NCBI GenBank assembly: GCA_964561105.1
Contig: CAZLOH010000023.1
Coordinates: 14,025-78,024 of the forward strand
From: JADLHS01 sp964561105
Lineage (GTDB): Bacteria; Verrucomicrobiota; Verrucomicrobiia; Limisphaerales; JADLHS01
Reading direction: 5' to 3'
Length of the DNA stretch: 64,000 bases
Part shown: positions 41,173 to 50,870 of the stretch, piece by piece
Numbering within the stretch: the stretch's first letter is position 1
Layout: the number at the start of each line of letters is the position of its first letter
Program-made: the position numbers and the translations under genes
Notes under the pieces: generated by a model
What the model was told of the DNA's origin: nothing
Seen by the model: only the letters and a program-made list of their open reading frames with translations
Database searches by the model: none

Positions 41173-41180
41173 TTCGCGGC

Positions 41181-41570
41181 TCACTTCTTTTTGTACATCT
41201 GCTCCGGCGTGAGCAATCGCGGTTCAGTGATCTTGAACATCTTGCCCTTGCCCTCAACGGAGCGGAAGAAACAGGATTGGTAACCCTCGTGACAGGCCGG
41301 CCCGTTTTGTTCGACTTGAATCAACAGACAGTCGCCGTCGCAATCGAATGCGACGTCTTTCACAGTCTGCGTGTTGCCGCTCTCTTCGCCCTTCATCCAG
41401 AATTTTTGGCGCGAGCGGCTCCAGAAGTGCGTTTTGCCCGTCTCAATGGTTCTCTCCAAGGACGCGCGATTCATCCACGCCATCATCAACACGCGCCCGG
41501 TCTTCTGCTCCTGCACGATGGCTGGGATCAGTCCGGCCGCATCCAATTTCAATTTGTCGTAAAAACTCAT
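41181..41570 (-). CDS. hisI: Phosphoribosyl-AMP cyclohydrolase
   Basis: A 129-residue HisI for the third step of histidine synthesis. Motifs: MMAWMNRASLERTIETGKTHFWSRSRQKFWMKGEESGNTQTV, metal-site FDCDGDCLLIQV (D and C ligands) and GPACHEGYQSCFF with the zinc Cys. No HisE domain is fused. It is downstream of hisF and a DUF486 gene on the same strand, with 160 bp in between. Confidence 0.95.
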   Translation of the reverse strand: MSFYDKLKLDAAGLIPAIVQEQKTGRVLMMAWMNRASLERTIETGKTHFWSRSRQKFWMKGEESGNTQTVKDVAFDCDGDCLLIQVEQNGPACHEGYQSCFFRSVEGKGKMFKITEPRLLTPEQMYKKK

Positions 41571-41730
41571 ACCGGTTTCAACGCAAAGACGCTAAGACGC
41601 AGAGGCGCAAAGAGCGAGGAAATTTGGCGGTGGGCCGGTTCCCACTTCCGGTGGGGTGAGCGTCCTCGCGAGCTGGCTCGTCAGCAGCCTCGCCCCACCA
41701 AATTGGCCCTCTGGTCAGCCTCTCCGCGAT
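41571..41730. repeat. Repeat-filled gap with R5 copy
   Basis: Contains CGCAAAGACGCTAAGACGCA-type purine minisatellite (about 41583-41615) and an R5 palindrome at 41650-41699 (GGTGGGGTGAGCGTCCTCGC ... CCTCGCCCCACC). Confidence 0.6.
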
Positions 41731-42087
41731 TCAATCTTTCGGTAAAAACGTGAAGGCCACCGCCGCGAGGATGCACACGAACGCCGCCAGATGATTCCAA
41801 CGGATGCGCTCGCCCAGATAAAACATGGCGAAACCGCAGAATACCGTCAGCGTGATCACTTCCTGGAGGATCTTGAGTTGCGTCGCCGAATAAACCGAGC
41901 TGCCCCAGCGATTGGCCGGCACCTGGAAAATGTATTCAAAGAACGCGATGCCCCAACTGGCGAAGAGGACCACGAGCAATGGTTTGCTCTTGTATTTCAA
42001 ATGGCCGTACCACGCGAAAGTCATGAAGATGTTCGAGCAGGTCAGCAGCACGATGGGCAGCCAGCGGGATTGGGTGAGGTCATTCAT
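41731..42087 (-). CDS. DUF486 (DMT-superfamily) membrane protein
   Basis: A 118-residue four-helix membrane protein: NIFMTFAWYGHLKYKSKPLLVVLFASWGIAFFEYIFQVPANRWG, then QLKILQEVITLTVFCGFAMFYLGERIRWNH, which are DUF486 hallmarks. Its ATG overlaps the hisF stop by 4 bp. Function is unknown; translational coupling to hisF suggests shared expression only. Confidence 0.9.
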   Translation of the reverse strand: MNDLTQSRWLPIVLLTCSNIFMTFAWYGHLKYKSKPLLVVLFASWGIAFFEYIFQVPANRWGSSVYSATQLKILQEVITLTVFCGFAMFYLGERIRWNHLAAFVCILAAVAFTFLPKD

Positions 42088-42857
42088 AGACGAACAGGAA
42101 TCTTCTGCTCCGCCAAAAACTGCTTCACATCACCCACCGTGTATTCGCCGAAATGGAAAATGCTCGCGGCGAGGACGGCATCGGCCTTGCCTGCGAGCAA
42201 CACCTCGGCCAGGTGCTCGAGTTTGCCGGCGCCACCGCTGGCCACCACGGGCACGCCCACCGATTCGCTGACGTGGCGCGTGATCACGAGATCGAAGCCG
42301 GCCTTGGTACCGTCGGCATCAATTGAGTTCAACACGATTTCGCCCGCGCCGAGGGACACGGCCCGTTTGGCCCAGTCCACCGCATCGAAGCCGGTGGATT
42401 TGCGGCCGCCGTGCGAAAAAACTTCCCATTTGTCCGGCGCGACCCGCTTGGCGTCAATCGAAACGACAATACATTGGCTGCCGAATTTTTCCGCGCCTTC
42501 GCGAATGAGTTCGGGCCGGGCCAGTGCGCTGGAGTTGATGCTGATCTTGTCCGCGCCCGCGCGCAGCATCGTGTACATGTCGTCCACCGATTTAATGCCG
42601 CCGCCCACGGTGAGCGGCATGAAGCACTGGTCCGCCGCGCGCTCAATCACCTCCACCATCGTGCCGCGTCCGTGCGCGGTGGCGGTAATGTCGAAGAAGA
42701 CCATTTCATCCGCGCCCTGTTCGTTGTAACGCAGCGCCAGCTCCACGGGATCACCGACATTGCGCAGGCCGCCCTGCTCGGCGACACCGAACTGGACGCC
42801 GCGGGTGACCTGTCCGTCGTGAACGTCGAGGCACGGAATGACTCGTTTGGCCATCAT
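42084..42857 (-). CDS. hisF: Imidazole glycerol phosphate synthase cyclase subunit
   Basis: A 257-residue TIM barrel. Catalytic Asp near the N-terminus (VIPCLDVHDGQVTRGVQF) and the second in LNSIDADGTKAGFDL; phosphate motifs PLTVGGGIKSVDDM and VVASGGAGKLEHL. It works with HisH, which is not in the window. Start at 42857 (MMAKRV) or 42854. It overlaps the DUF486 gene by 4 bp, so hisF-DUF486-hisI is a likely unit. Confidence 0.96.
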   Translation of the reverse strand: MMAKRVIPCLDVHDGQVTRGVQFGVAEQGGLRNVGDPVELALRYNEQGADEMVFFDITATAHGRGTMVEVIERAADQCFMPLTVGGGIKSVDDMYTMLRAGADKISINSSALARPELIREGAEKFGSQCIVVSIDAKRVAPDKWEVFSHGGRKSTGFDAVDWAKRAVSLGAGEIVLNSIDADGTKAGFDLVITRHVSESVGVPVVASGGAGKLEHLAEVLLAGKADAVLAASIFHFGEYTVGDVKQFLAEQKIPVRL

Positions 42858-43266
42858 GGCGGGATATTGAAACGGCACGCGGCGGTCGAAGCAACCTATT
42901 TGCAGTCGAGGCGGGCGCCGGAGCTGTCTCACTTGAAACTCCCGGCATCGTTCTCGCTGACGCGAGGAAGCGGAGAGCACTGTCACACACACAAAAGTCC
43001 ACCTCGTGACCTCGGCGGCTACCAGCGGCAGGATCATGGCGGGTTTCAGTTTCCAAGCTTGGATGCGTGTCTGAACAATGCACCGGGATTGGAGCACCAA
43101 TCTCCAACCCGACGCGCGGCGGTTGGCGGGCAAGCTCGTGCCGGATCGGAGATCGGCGCTCCCGGTTGAGGTTTTGCGAATCGGGCACGCGCGCCCGATT
43201 CACCTGACACCTGGGAGAATCGTGGGGCTTGGAAAGTGAGCAAGGCTCCGGCATAGTTCGCGGCCA
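42858..43266. other. Divergent intergenic region hisF/metF
   Basis: No gene is supported in 409 bp. A degenerate R1 copy lies at 42955-43022. The promoters of hisF and metF should lie here. No riboswitch-like structure for metF was recognised. Confidence 0.5.
42955..43022. repeat. Family R1 palindromic repeat, degenerate copy
   Basis: Left part GACGCGAGGAAGCGGAG, right part TCCACCTCGTGACCTCGGCGGCTAC in two runs (42998-43022), matching the R1 right arm at about 20 of 25 positions. Confidence 0.6.
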
Positions 43267-44151
43267 ATGCAATTGATTCGTGACATCTACGCAACGAAAC
43301 GCGCGGCGGGCCAGCCCGTGATCTCGTTTGAATTTTTCCCGCCCAAGACCGACGAGGGCGACAAGGCGTTGCTGGAAAAACACATTCCGGCGCTCCTACA
43401 GTCGAAGCCGGACTTTTGCTCCGTGACCTACGGTGCGGGTGGGAGCACGCGCGAGAAAACGCTGATGATTGTGGACCGCATCCAGCGTGAGCACCACCTG
43501 ACCGCACTCGCGCACCTCACCTGCGTCAATCACACGCGCGAGCAAGTGGGCGAGTTGTTGCAAAAGATCAAGGCCGTCGGCTGCCGGAATATTCTGGCCT
43601 TGCGCGGCGATCCGCCGGGCGGCGCGGAGTTTCAAGTCACGCCGGGCGGCTTCGAGTATTCGTCGCAGTTGGTGCAATTCATTCGCACGCAGGGCGGGCT
43701 GGGGATTGGCGTGGCTGGGTTTCCGGAAGGCCACATCGCCTGCAAGCAAGGCAAGCACGCGGACTGGCAGCATTTGCAGGAGAAGATTGCGGCCGGCGCG
43801 GACTTCGTGATCACGCAACTGTTCTTCGACAACGCGGACTACTTCGAGTTCCGCGATCACCTGACCCGGCGCGGGGTGAACGTGCCCTTGGTGCCGGGCG
43901 TGCTCGCCATTTTAAGCGCGACCGCCGTCAAGCGATTCACGCAACTTTGCGGAGCGAAAATTCCTCCGCTCCTGGCGGCGAAACTGGAGGCGCTGGGCAC
44001 TGATGACGCCGCCGCCGCGGAGTTCGGCGTCGAATACGCCACACGACAATGCGAGGAACTGCTGAAGGCCGGGGTGCCGGGATTGCATTTCTACACACTG
44101 AACAAAGCCGCCTCGACGGTGCGGGTACTGAAAAATCTCGGACTGGCCTGA
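43267..44151 (+). CDS. metF: 5,10-methylenetetrahydrofolate reductase
   Basis: A 294-residue FAD enzyme making 5-methyl-THF for methionine synthesis. Family blocks are intact: SFEFFPPKTDEGDKALLE (E catalytic), VTYGAGGSTREKT, HLTCVNHTREQV, NILALRGDPP, GVAGFPEGH, GADFVITQLFFDNADYFEF, and LHFYTLNKA at the end. No neighbour in the methionine pathway; convergent with dnaE, 24 bp apart. Confidence 0.96.
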   Translation: MQLIRDIYATKRAAGQPVISFEFFPPKTDEGDKALLEKHIPALLQSKPDFCSVTYGAGGSTREKTLMIVDRIQREHHLTALAHLTCVNHTREQVGELLQKIKAVGCRNILALRGDPPGGAEFQVTPGGFEYSSQLVQFIRTQGGLGIGVAGFPEGHIACKQGKHADWQHLQEKIAAGADFVITQLFFDNADYFEFRDHLTRRGVNVPLVPGVLAILSATAVKRFTQLCGAKIPPLLAAKLEALGTDDAAAAEFGVEYATRQCEELLKAGVPGLHFYTLNKAASTVRVLKNLGLA

Positions 44152-44175
44152 CCGCAACCCGGCCGCAAAGCCGGC

Positions 44176-47100
44176 TTACTCATCCCCGTTGGTGGCGTTA
44201 CCCCGCCGTCCCCAGCGCTGTTGTTTCTCGGGCAAGCTGGAATCCACCTTCACGTAGTAAGTGCCTTCGCCAAAGAGTTCGTTGGCGGCCCGCTCCAATT
44301 CCAGTGAGGGATTAACGGAATACCGCTCGTGAACTTCCACGAAAACCACCTCGCCGCCGGGCTGAACAAAGCACAGGAACAGCGCACACCGGCCCGGGTG
44401 CGCGGCCACCAGGTCCCGGATTTTCTCGATGCTTTCCGGCTTCAAATGGGCCGTGTGCAGCCGTAAATGAACCTGCTTGGTAAATTTTCGTGGCGCCTCT
44501 TCGAGCGGGAAAATGTCCTGCGGGAAAATCTTCGGCTGGTCCTCGCTGATACTCACTTCGCCGATGACCATGAGCGCCTTGTTCAGTTCGAGCAATGGCC
44601 GGAACTTGTCGTAGTTCTCGTTCATCACCAGGATTGAAACCGAGCCTTCGAGGTCTTCCAGCGTCACCATTGAATAGGGTTTGCCGGATTTTTTTGAGAT
44701 GCTGTGTTGCGCGGCGGCGACCAATCCGCCGATGCGCGTCAGGCTGCGATTCGGCAAATCGGCGAGCTTGGACGTGGTGGCAAGAGAATACTTTTCCAGG
44801 ATGGAGGCGAAGGGCGTGAGCGGGTGGCCGGTGACGTAGAAGCCGAGCAGTTCCTTTTCGTGGGCGAGCAATTCGTGTTGCGGCCATTCCGGCAGGGAAG
44901 AAATCGCCTCGGGCATCACGGCGGTGGCCTCTTCGGCGAGCACGTCAAAGAGCGAGCTTTGACCTTTTTGCCGGTCGGAAACAATGCTGGCCGCCCGCGC
45001 CAGGGTGCGTTCAATCTGGGCGAACAGCGTCGCGCGGTTCTGGCCGAACCCATCGCATGCGCCCGCCTTGATGAGGGCCTCCAGCGTCTTGCGCGTCACC
45101 GCGCGACCATCCACGCGTTCGCACAGATCCGCCAACGAAGTGAATTTCCCGCCTTCGTCGCGGGCCTTGAGCATTACTTGGACAGCGGCCTCGCCCACGC
45201 CCTTGATCGCCGCCAGACCAAAGCGGATGACCCTGCCTTCCCGGGCCGGCGCGAAAAACAATTGGCTCTCGTTCACATCCGGCGCGAGCACCTCCACCCC
45301 CATCGTCCGCGCCTCGGCAACAAACAACGCGAGCTTTGCGGTGTCGCTCATGTCATTGGTCATCATCGCGCAGAGGAACTCGACCGGAAAATTCGCCTTC
45401 AGATACGCGGTCTGATACGCGACGATGGCGTAGGCGGCCGCGTGGGATTTGTTGAAACCGTAGCCGGCAAACTTCTCCAGCAAATCGAAGATCTGATTCG
45501 CCTTCGCCTTCGGGATCCTGTTTTTCTCCAGGCAGCCTTTGACGAAGATGTCGCGATGCTTCTGCATCTCCTCGACCTTCTTCTTGCCCATGGCGCGGCG
45601 CAGCAAGTCCGCGCCGCCGAGCGTGTAACCGCCAAGGATCTGCGCGGCCTGCATCACCTGTTCCTGGTAGATCAGGATGCCGTACGTTTCCCGGGCCACG
45701 GGTTCGAGCAGCGGATGTTCATATTCCACCTTCACCTCGCCGTGTCGCCGCTTGATGAATTCCGGAATCAAATCCATCGGGCCGGGGCGATACAATGCCA
45801 CGAGCGCGGTGATGTGCTCCACGCTGGCGATTTGAAACTTCCGGCACAGGTCGCGCATCCCGCCGGATTCCAACTGGAAAATGCCCAGCGTGTTCGCCTT
45901 GTTCAGCAGGTCGTAGGTCTTCGCATCGTCGAGCGGCAAGCGGTCCACATCCACGATGATGCCCTTGGTCTGCTTCACCATCTCGCAGGTGTTGCGGATG
46001 ACGGTGAGCGTCTTCAACCCGAGAAAGTCCATCTTCAACAGGCCGAGTTCACCCACCGGATTCATCGCGTATTGCGTGACGATCGCGCCGTTGTCGTCAG
46101 CCTTGAGCGGCAATAGATTCACCAGTGGCTGATCGCCGATGACCACGCCTGCCGCGTGAACACTCGCGTTGCGCGTGAGGTCTTCCAGGATCAGCGCGGT
46201 GTCAATCAACTCGCGGGTCGTCTCCTCGCTCTCGTAGGCCTGCTTGAGTTCCGGCGATTGCTTGAGCGCCTTCTCCAGCGTCATCTTGAGATCCGCCGGA
46301 ATCATCTTTGCCAGCCGGTCACATTCGCCGTAGCTCAAACCCATCACGCGGCCGACATCGCGCACGACTGATTTCGCGCCCATCGTGCCGAAGGTGATGA
46401 TCTGCGCGACTGAATCGTTGCCGTATTTCCGGCGCACGTATTCAATCACGTCCGCCCGGCGATCGTCGGCAAAATCAATGTCAATGTCCGGCGGATTGAC
46501 GCGCTCGGGGTTCAAAAACCGCTCGAAGAGCAGCCCGTAGCGGATCGGATCCACGTTCGCAATTTCCAGCAGATAAGTGACCAGCGATCCGGCCGCACTG
46601 CCGCGCGCCACACACGCGATGCCTTTGCTGCGGCCGTAACGGATGAAATCACCGACGATGAGGAAGTAGCTGATGAACCCGGTTTTCTCGATGACCGCAA
46701 GCTCGAGCTGCAGGCGATCAAGGACGGCCTTGATGGCCTCCGCCTCGTTGGGATGCTTGGGATCGAACGTGGGCAACCGGCCCGGGTCGTCCACCTTTTC
46801 CACGATAAATTCCTTGCCTTCCGCCCGGGCGTGAATGGTGTAGCGCGTGAACAGCCCCTCGGCGAGCCATTGCCGAAGGAAACCCTCGCGGGTGAAATGT
46901 TCCGGCGGATGAAACACCGGATAGTGCAGCGTCTTGAAATCAAACTCCACGTTGCACTGCTCCGCCACTTCCAGCGTATTGGTCACCGCCTCGGGGATTT
47001 CCGCGAAGCGCGCCTTCATTTCTTCCGCCGAACGCAGATAGAACTGCTCCGGCACGTAGCCCGCGCTCATGCGCTTGGGGTCGCTCAACAGCGTTTGCGT

Positions 47101-47787
47101 GCCGATGCACACCAGGCAGTCGTGCGCGTGCGAATGGCTCTTCTCGATGTAATGCACGTCGTTCGTCGCCACACATTTCAGCCCAAACTCCTTGGCCCAC
47201 CGGATAAGATGCTGGTTGACCTTGGCCTGTTCCGGCACGCCGTGGTTCTGGAGTTCGAGATAAAAATTCTCCGCGCCGAGTGTCTGCTTGAACCAGTCCG
47301 TGACCTCGCGCGCCTGTGCCAAATGATCCTTCGCAATCGCCTGTGGAATCTCGCTGGCGAGACAGCCGGACAGGGCGATCAGCCCTTCCTTGTGCGCGGT
47401 GAGGATTTCCTTGTCAATGCGCGGCTTGTAATAATAGCCCTCGAGATGCGCGGCGGTCGTCAGCCGGACGAGATTCTTGTAGCCGGCCTCATCCTTCGCC
47501 AGCAGCACGAGGTGGTTGTAAACATCCTTGCCGCCGGTGGAGGATTTCTTTTCGAGCCGGCTGCCCGGCGCCACGTACACCTCGCAGCCGATGATGGGTT
47601 TGATGCCTTTCTCGCGGGCCTCCTTGTAGAAATCCACCACGCCGTGCATTGCGCCATGATCCGTGATCGCCAGGGCGGGAAACTTCAGCTCGTGCGCCTT
47701 CGCGGTCAGCCGGTCCAAACGACAAGCGCCATCGAGCAGGGAATACTCGGTGTGCAGATGTAAGTGGACAAAGTCAACATGCGACAT
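44176..47787 (-). CDS. dnaE: DNA polymerase III alpha subunit
   Basis: A 1203-residue replicative polymerase. N-terminal PHP domain (DFVHLHLHTEYSLLDGACRL ... LAITDHGAMHGVVDFY); palm with catalytic PDIDIDFADDRR and the SAAGSLVTYLL region; fingers with YGFNKSHAAAYAIVAYQTAYLKANFPVEFLCA; (HhH)2 and OB-fold at the C-terminus (GGLVAAAQHSISKKSGKPYSMVTLEDLEGSVSILV in pieces). ATG 47787 gives MSHVDFVHLHLH, the family start. Housekeeping, cytoplasmic. Confidence 0.97.
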   Translation of the reverse strand: MSHVDFVHLHLHTEYSLLDGACRLDRLTAKAHELKFPALAITDHGAMHGVVDFYKEAREKGIKPIIGCEVYVAPGSRLEKKSSTGGKDVYNHLVLLAKDEAGYKNLVRLTTAAHLEGYYYKPRIDKEILTAHKEGLIALSGCLASEIPQAIAKDHLAQAREVTDWFKQTLGAENFYLELQNHGVPEQAKVNQHLIRWAKEFGLKCVATNDVHYIEKSHSHAHDCLVCIGTQTLLSDPKRMSAGYVPEQFYLRSAEEMKARFAEIPEAVTNTLEVAEQCNVEFDFKTLHYPVFHPPEHFTREGFLRQWLAEGLFTRYTIHARAEGKEFIVEKVDDPGRLPTFDPKHPNEAEAIKAVLDRLQLELAVIEKTGFISYFLIVGDFIRYGRSKGIACVARGSAAGSLVTYLLEIANVDPIRYGLLFERFLNPERVNPPDIDIDFADDRRADVIEYVRRKYGNDSVAQIITFGTMGAKSVVRDVGRVMGLSYGECDRLAKMIPADLKMTLEKALKQSPELKQAYESEETTRELIDTALILEDLTRNASVHAAGVVIGDQPLVNLLPLKADDNGAIVTQYAMNPVGELGLLKMDFLGLKTLTVIRNTCEMVKQTKGIIVDVDRLPLDDAKTYDLLNKANTLGIFQLESGGMRDLCRKFQIASVEHITALVALYRPGPMDLIPEFIKRRHGEVKVEYEHPLLEPVARETYGILIYQEQVMQAAQILGGYTLGGADLLRRAMGKKKVEEMQKHRDIFVKGCLEKNRIPKAKANQIFDLLEKFAGYGFNKSHAAAYAIVAYQTAYLKANFPVEFLCAMMTNDMSDTAKLALFVAEARTMGVEVLAPDVNESQLFFAPAREGRVIRFGLAAIKGVGEAAVQVMLKARDEGGKFTSLADLCERVDGRAVTRKTLEALIKAGACDGFGQNRATLFAQIERTLARAASIVSDRQKGQSSLFDVLAEEATAVMPEAISSLPEWPQHELLAHEKELLGFYVTGHPLTPFASILEKYSLATTSKLADLPNRSLTRIGGLVAAAQHSISKKSGKPYSMVTLEDLEGSVSILVMNENYDKFRPLLELNKALMVIGEVSISEDQPKIFPQDIFPLEEAPRKFTKQVHLRLHTAHLKPESIEKIRDLVAAHPGRCALFLCFVQPGGEVVFVEVHERYSVNPSLELERAANELFGEGTYYVKVDSSLPEKQQRWGRRGNATNGDE

Positions 47788-47870
47788 GGCGGACAATTTA
47801 CCCCGCAGCACGAAGCCCGCGCAAGGAAGGGATGTTCACCAGCCCAAACAATCCGTGAATCACGACCGTC

Positions 47871-48794
47871 TCAGCGCGCCGGCCGCGTCACGGACACGAA
47901 CGGTTTCAACCGTTGCAACGTCACCGGGCCAATGCCCGGCACCTGTTCGAGATCGTCAACGGACCGGTACGGGCGGTGGGCGATGATGCGTTCGGCCAGT
48001 TTGGGCCCGACTCCCGGCAGTTGCCGCAACTCCTCGAGCGTCGCCCCGTTCACCTCCACCAACACCGGCGTGGCCGGAGCCGGTTTGCTGGAGGTGGTCG
48101 TCACCGGTTTCTCCTCGCCTCCGCGCGGAAACGCCGTCTCGTCCCAGATCCCGCGCTTTTCCGCGCGCGCGTCGAGTTCCAGATTCTTGAGTCGGTTGAC
48201 AAAAGTGGTGGATCGCAGACCGTCCGGCAAGTTTGCCCGCACGCCATAAATGCGAGCCCAACCGTTCGCCACCAGCGCCTCGGCCAGATTGGTGCCGGTC
48301 ACGAGCGCCACCCCATAGAACCGGGCCAGACTGCTGCGCCCCATCGCATTTTGCCAGCGGGTGAGAATCGTGAAATTACGCCCCGCGAGCCGTTCCCGCG
48401 TGAATCGCGCCGCCATCAGCCCGGCGCGCGGCACACTATCGGGTGCAATCCCAAAATACTCCGCCTGATCCTGAATCCGATCCTTCAGCGTGGCATCGCT
48501 CTCCGGCGTATCCACAAAGTACAGGCGGAAAATATATTCGCGCTCCCGGTGAACGACATGAAAGCTGTCGCCGTCCAGCAGCGCGTTGGTCAGCAGCCGG
48601 CAACCATCGAGCACTTCCCATTTGGCTTCCGGCCGATCTCCGGTCCGGCGCGTTTGCGCGAATCCACAAATTGCCTGCGCGCCGAGTGCCACTGCCAAAA
48701 CCAGGTTCAACCAATGCCGGATCTCACCGCCATAGGCCCAAGACCGGATCAATCCGGCCCGCCGGCGATTTGCAATCAACGCTGCGTGCATCAC
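47871..48794 (-). CDS. Thermonuclease (SNase)-like protein with C-terminal helix-hairpin-helix
   Basis: A 307-residue protein. A hydrophobic helix at about 27-47 may be a signal anchor. An SNase-like domain follows: LDGDSFHVVHREREYIFRLYFVDTPES (catalytic area R and D/E), with NLAEALVANGWARIYG at its end. After a Pro-rich linker, a ComEA-type helix-hairpin-helix: VNGATLEELRQLPGVGPKLAERIIAHRPYRSVDDLEQVPGIGPVTLQRL in pieces. It likely binds and cuts DNA outside the cytoplasm; uptake or scavenging of DNA is inference. Confidence 0.82.
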   Translation of the reverse strand: MMHAALIANRRRAGLIRSWAYGGEIRHWLNLVLAVALGAQAICGFAQTRRTGDRPEAKWEVLDGCRLLTNALLDGDSFHVVHREREYIFRLYFVDTPESDATLKDRIQDQAEYFGIAPDSVPRAGLMAARFTRERLAGRNFTILTRWQNAMGRSSLARFYGVALVTGTNLAEALVANGWARIYGVRANLPDGLRSTTFVNRLKNLELDARAEKRGIWDETAFPRGGEEKPVTTTSSKPAPATPVLVEVNGATLEELRQLPGVGPKLAERIIAHRPYRSVDDLEQVPGIGPVTLQRLKPFVSVTRPAR

Positions 48795-49059
48795 ACGGAC
48801 AGGTTAACCCGTTTGCCAACGCGTGCAAGCTACGCGCGCCGCCCGGAGACTTCTTCGGAACTGGAAGGACCGGCAAAAGGATCGGTTTGAGCTTTGTGAA
48901 AACCCGCGCTGCATGCAGCGGTACTACGGTCTTTCCAACCACGCCGCCACCATTACTCACCGCCCGCCGCCACGCGGGCGGATTGGCGGCACGATCACAC
49001 TCTTACCGCAAGCGACGCCCTCTTCGCGTCTCAGCCCTTCCCAATCCTTTGGTGAATTG
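48795..49059. other. Gene-free stretch
   Basis: 265 bp with no supported gene; likely promoter of the SNase-like gene at the left end. Confidence 0.4.
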
Positions 49060-49476
49060 TCAGACATTCTCCTCCTTTTTTCGCAGAAGAACCAAGGCAA
49101 CTCCGGCTGCAACCACGAAGAAACTCAACTGAACCAAGGGGCGAATGGGCCAAAAATTTTCACGAAACTCGCTGGCCGATTTCCAGCCCAGGAGGTGCAG
49201 CGCCACAAAAAGCAACGGCGAGAATACTCCGATCGCTGTCGAGACTCCGATGATGTTCCTCCATGTTTCCGAACGAAACGCGAGTTTGCGATAACCGATC
49301 CAAAACACCCCGTACGGCATAAAACGATAAAGCGCGTCCGCTGCAATTCGCATGAACGGAGGATAAACTGCAACCCCTTCTGCCGAAGCCATGCTGGGCA
49401 GGAAAAAGGTTCCAAAGCTATAAAAACATTGGATGACTACGCCGATGATTATTGAGGTCACGGCCAGTTGCTTCAT
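49060..49476 (-). CDS. Hypothetical four-helix membrane protein
   Basis: A 138-residue protein with transmembrane segments near 5-25, 45-65, 78-98 and 112-130. It ends with a charged tail RKKEENV. No family recognised. It stands alone between gene-poor stretches. Confidence 0.55.
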   Translation of the reverse strand: MKQLAVTSIIIGVVIQCFYSFGTFFLPSMASAEGVAVYPPFMRIAADALYRFMPYGVFWIGYRKLAFRSETWRNIIGVSTAIGVFSPLLFVALHLLGWKSASEFRENFWPIRPLVQLSFFVVAAGVALVLLRKKEENV

Positions 49477-49888
49477 GGCTTCGCGCAGTGTATCCCGCAG
49501 GTCACCGCGAGCAAGCGTGACGTTTTGAACGGCGGACGCGGCGGGCGCGGCGAAGAGGCGTTGATGAGATTACAGCAGCTCGCGAGGACGCTCGCCCCAC
49601 CGATGCGCGAATTCCGAAGTCCGAGAGCCGAAAGAAATCCGAAGTCTGAAGGCCGAATGACTACCCTTCGCCTGACAGCCTTCCGAACTTGGTCCATCGC
49701 CGCCACGAACCACTTCGGATTTCGGAGCTCGGGCTTCTTTCGGATTTCGGAGATTCGGATTTCGGATTCAACAAGCGGTCGGCTCGCGAGGACGCTCGCC
49801 CCACGGGCGGAGTTCCAAGTTCCAAGTTGCAGGTTTGCGCCGACAGGACAGCGGCCCGGTGGACGATGCGATACTGGCTCAGGCCGGG
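49477..49888. other. 412-bp gene-free stretch with repeats
   Basis: Two copies of GCTCGCGAGGACGCTCGCCC (about 49577-49596 and 49783-49802, repeat R5) flank about 200 bp of simple sequence with TTCGGATTTCGG units. The R5 motif also occurs at 34.3 kb and 41.7 kb. No gene. Confidence 0.6.
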
Positions 49889-50605
49889 CTATGATTCAGG
49901 TGGAATAATGTTTTCATCGCTGGGCGTGTTCTGCCAGCCCGAGGCCAGTTCCTGCCTCAGTTCCGCAGTCAGGCCAAGTCCCTTCTCCAGAAAGACAACT
50001 CCTTCGATACAGCGCAACTGGCTGAACCACTCTTCCCACCCCGCGGCGCGCAATTCCGCGTAAGGAACGGCATGGGGCTGGCCGACGAGAAACAGCAACA
50101 ACTGGCTGCATCCGTCCTCGTCCAGGTGCATCCACTGCCGCGCCTCGCGCCACAGATTCCACGACCCCGAGATCAGGCGCGGTCCGCTGAGGAGAATATC
50201 CGCGATCATGTTGGCCGACGCCCCGGGATAACGGAGCATGAAGGCCAGCCCGCCCAGGACGCCCGCGCGTGCCTGCAATGATGGGGCAGAGACGTAATCG
50301 TCCTGGGGATAATCACCCCAATACCACGGACTCGTTCGCAAGTGCTGAACAAACAGCAGCACCACAAACACTCCGCTCACCACCAGCCGCCATTTGTGTG
50401 AGAGCTGGAGTTTCCCGCCAAACGTCAGTTCGGAAATCGCGGACACGCCCTGGAATCCAAACCACACAATGGCGTAGGTGAACCAAAACGTGAGGAACAA
50501 CACAACGAGACCGGCAAGCAAGACTCCGACGGCAAGCAGCAGGCGCGCCGCAGCGCCGGAGGATTTCTTGCGCTTCAACCACTGCTTGATCGTGTCGGCA
50601 GTCAT
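49889..50605 (-). CDS. Hypothetical membrane-associated protein
   Basis: A 238-residue protein with two helices near the N-terminus (LLLAVGVLLAGLVVLFLTFWFTY; LVVSGVFVVLLFVQHL) and a soluble C-terminal half (PYAELRAAGWEEWFSQLRCIEGVVFLEKGLGLTAELRQEL). No family recognised. It is separate from the flotillin operon by 265 bp. Confidence 0.6.
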   Translation of the reverse strand: MTADTIKQWLKRKKSSGAAARLLLAVGVLLAGLVVLFLTFWFTYAIVWFGFQGVSAISELTFGGKLQLSHKWRLVVSGVFVVLLFVQHLRTSPWYWGDYPQDDYVSAPSLQARAGVLGGLAFMLRYPGASANMIADILLSGPRLISGSWNLWREARQWMHLDEDGCSQLLLFLVGQPHAVPYAELRAAGWEEWFSQLRCIEGVVFLEKGLGLTAELRQELASGWQNTPSDENIIPPES

Positions 50606-50870
50606 CTGCGGAGTCTAACTCTGCCGCGACAGGTTCACCGTCGGGACTGTCCCGTCAGGCACGGCGCGGTTTGGTGTTCGGCGGGGAAAATCTTACCTGT
50701 CGGCCAACAGCGACGGTTTTGCCGCAGCCCGCCACCGCGACAAACACGGGTTGCCTTTTGCCACGAGGTTCGATCGTCCGCACGGTTGTCCATGCCTCTG
50801 CCGGCCGGAGCGTGCTTCCGATGAGCAGGCGGACAGCGCAGCCGGATGCGATTTCAACTCCGACTCCCGA
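50606..50870. other. Gap with a possible degraded coding tail
   Basis: No gene accepted. One minus-strand frame reads GVEIASGCAVRLLIGS ... VAVAGCGKTVAVGRQV without a start and may be chance or a remnant. Confidence 0.3.

Noticed and set aside
42858..43266. Possible SAM or cobalamin riboswitch before metF
   Set aside because: No conserved core could be recognised; only a degenerate R1 copy is seen.
44704..46116. Plus-strand frame of 470 codons
   Set aside because: Antisense to dnaE.
50606..50870. Minus-strand frame reading VAVAGCGKTVAVGRQV
   Set aside because: No start, no family, and near-repeat sequence at its end; kept only as a possible remnant.
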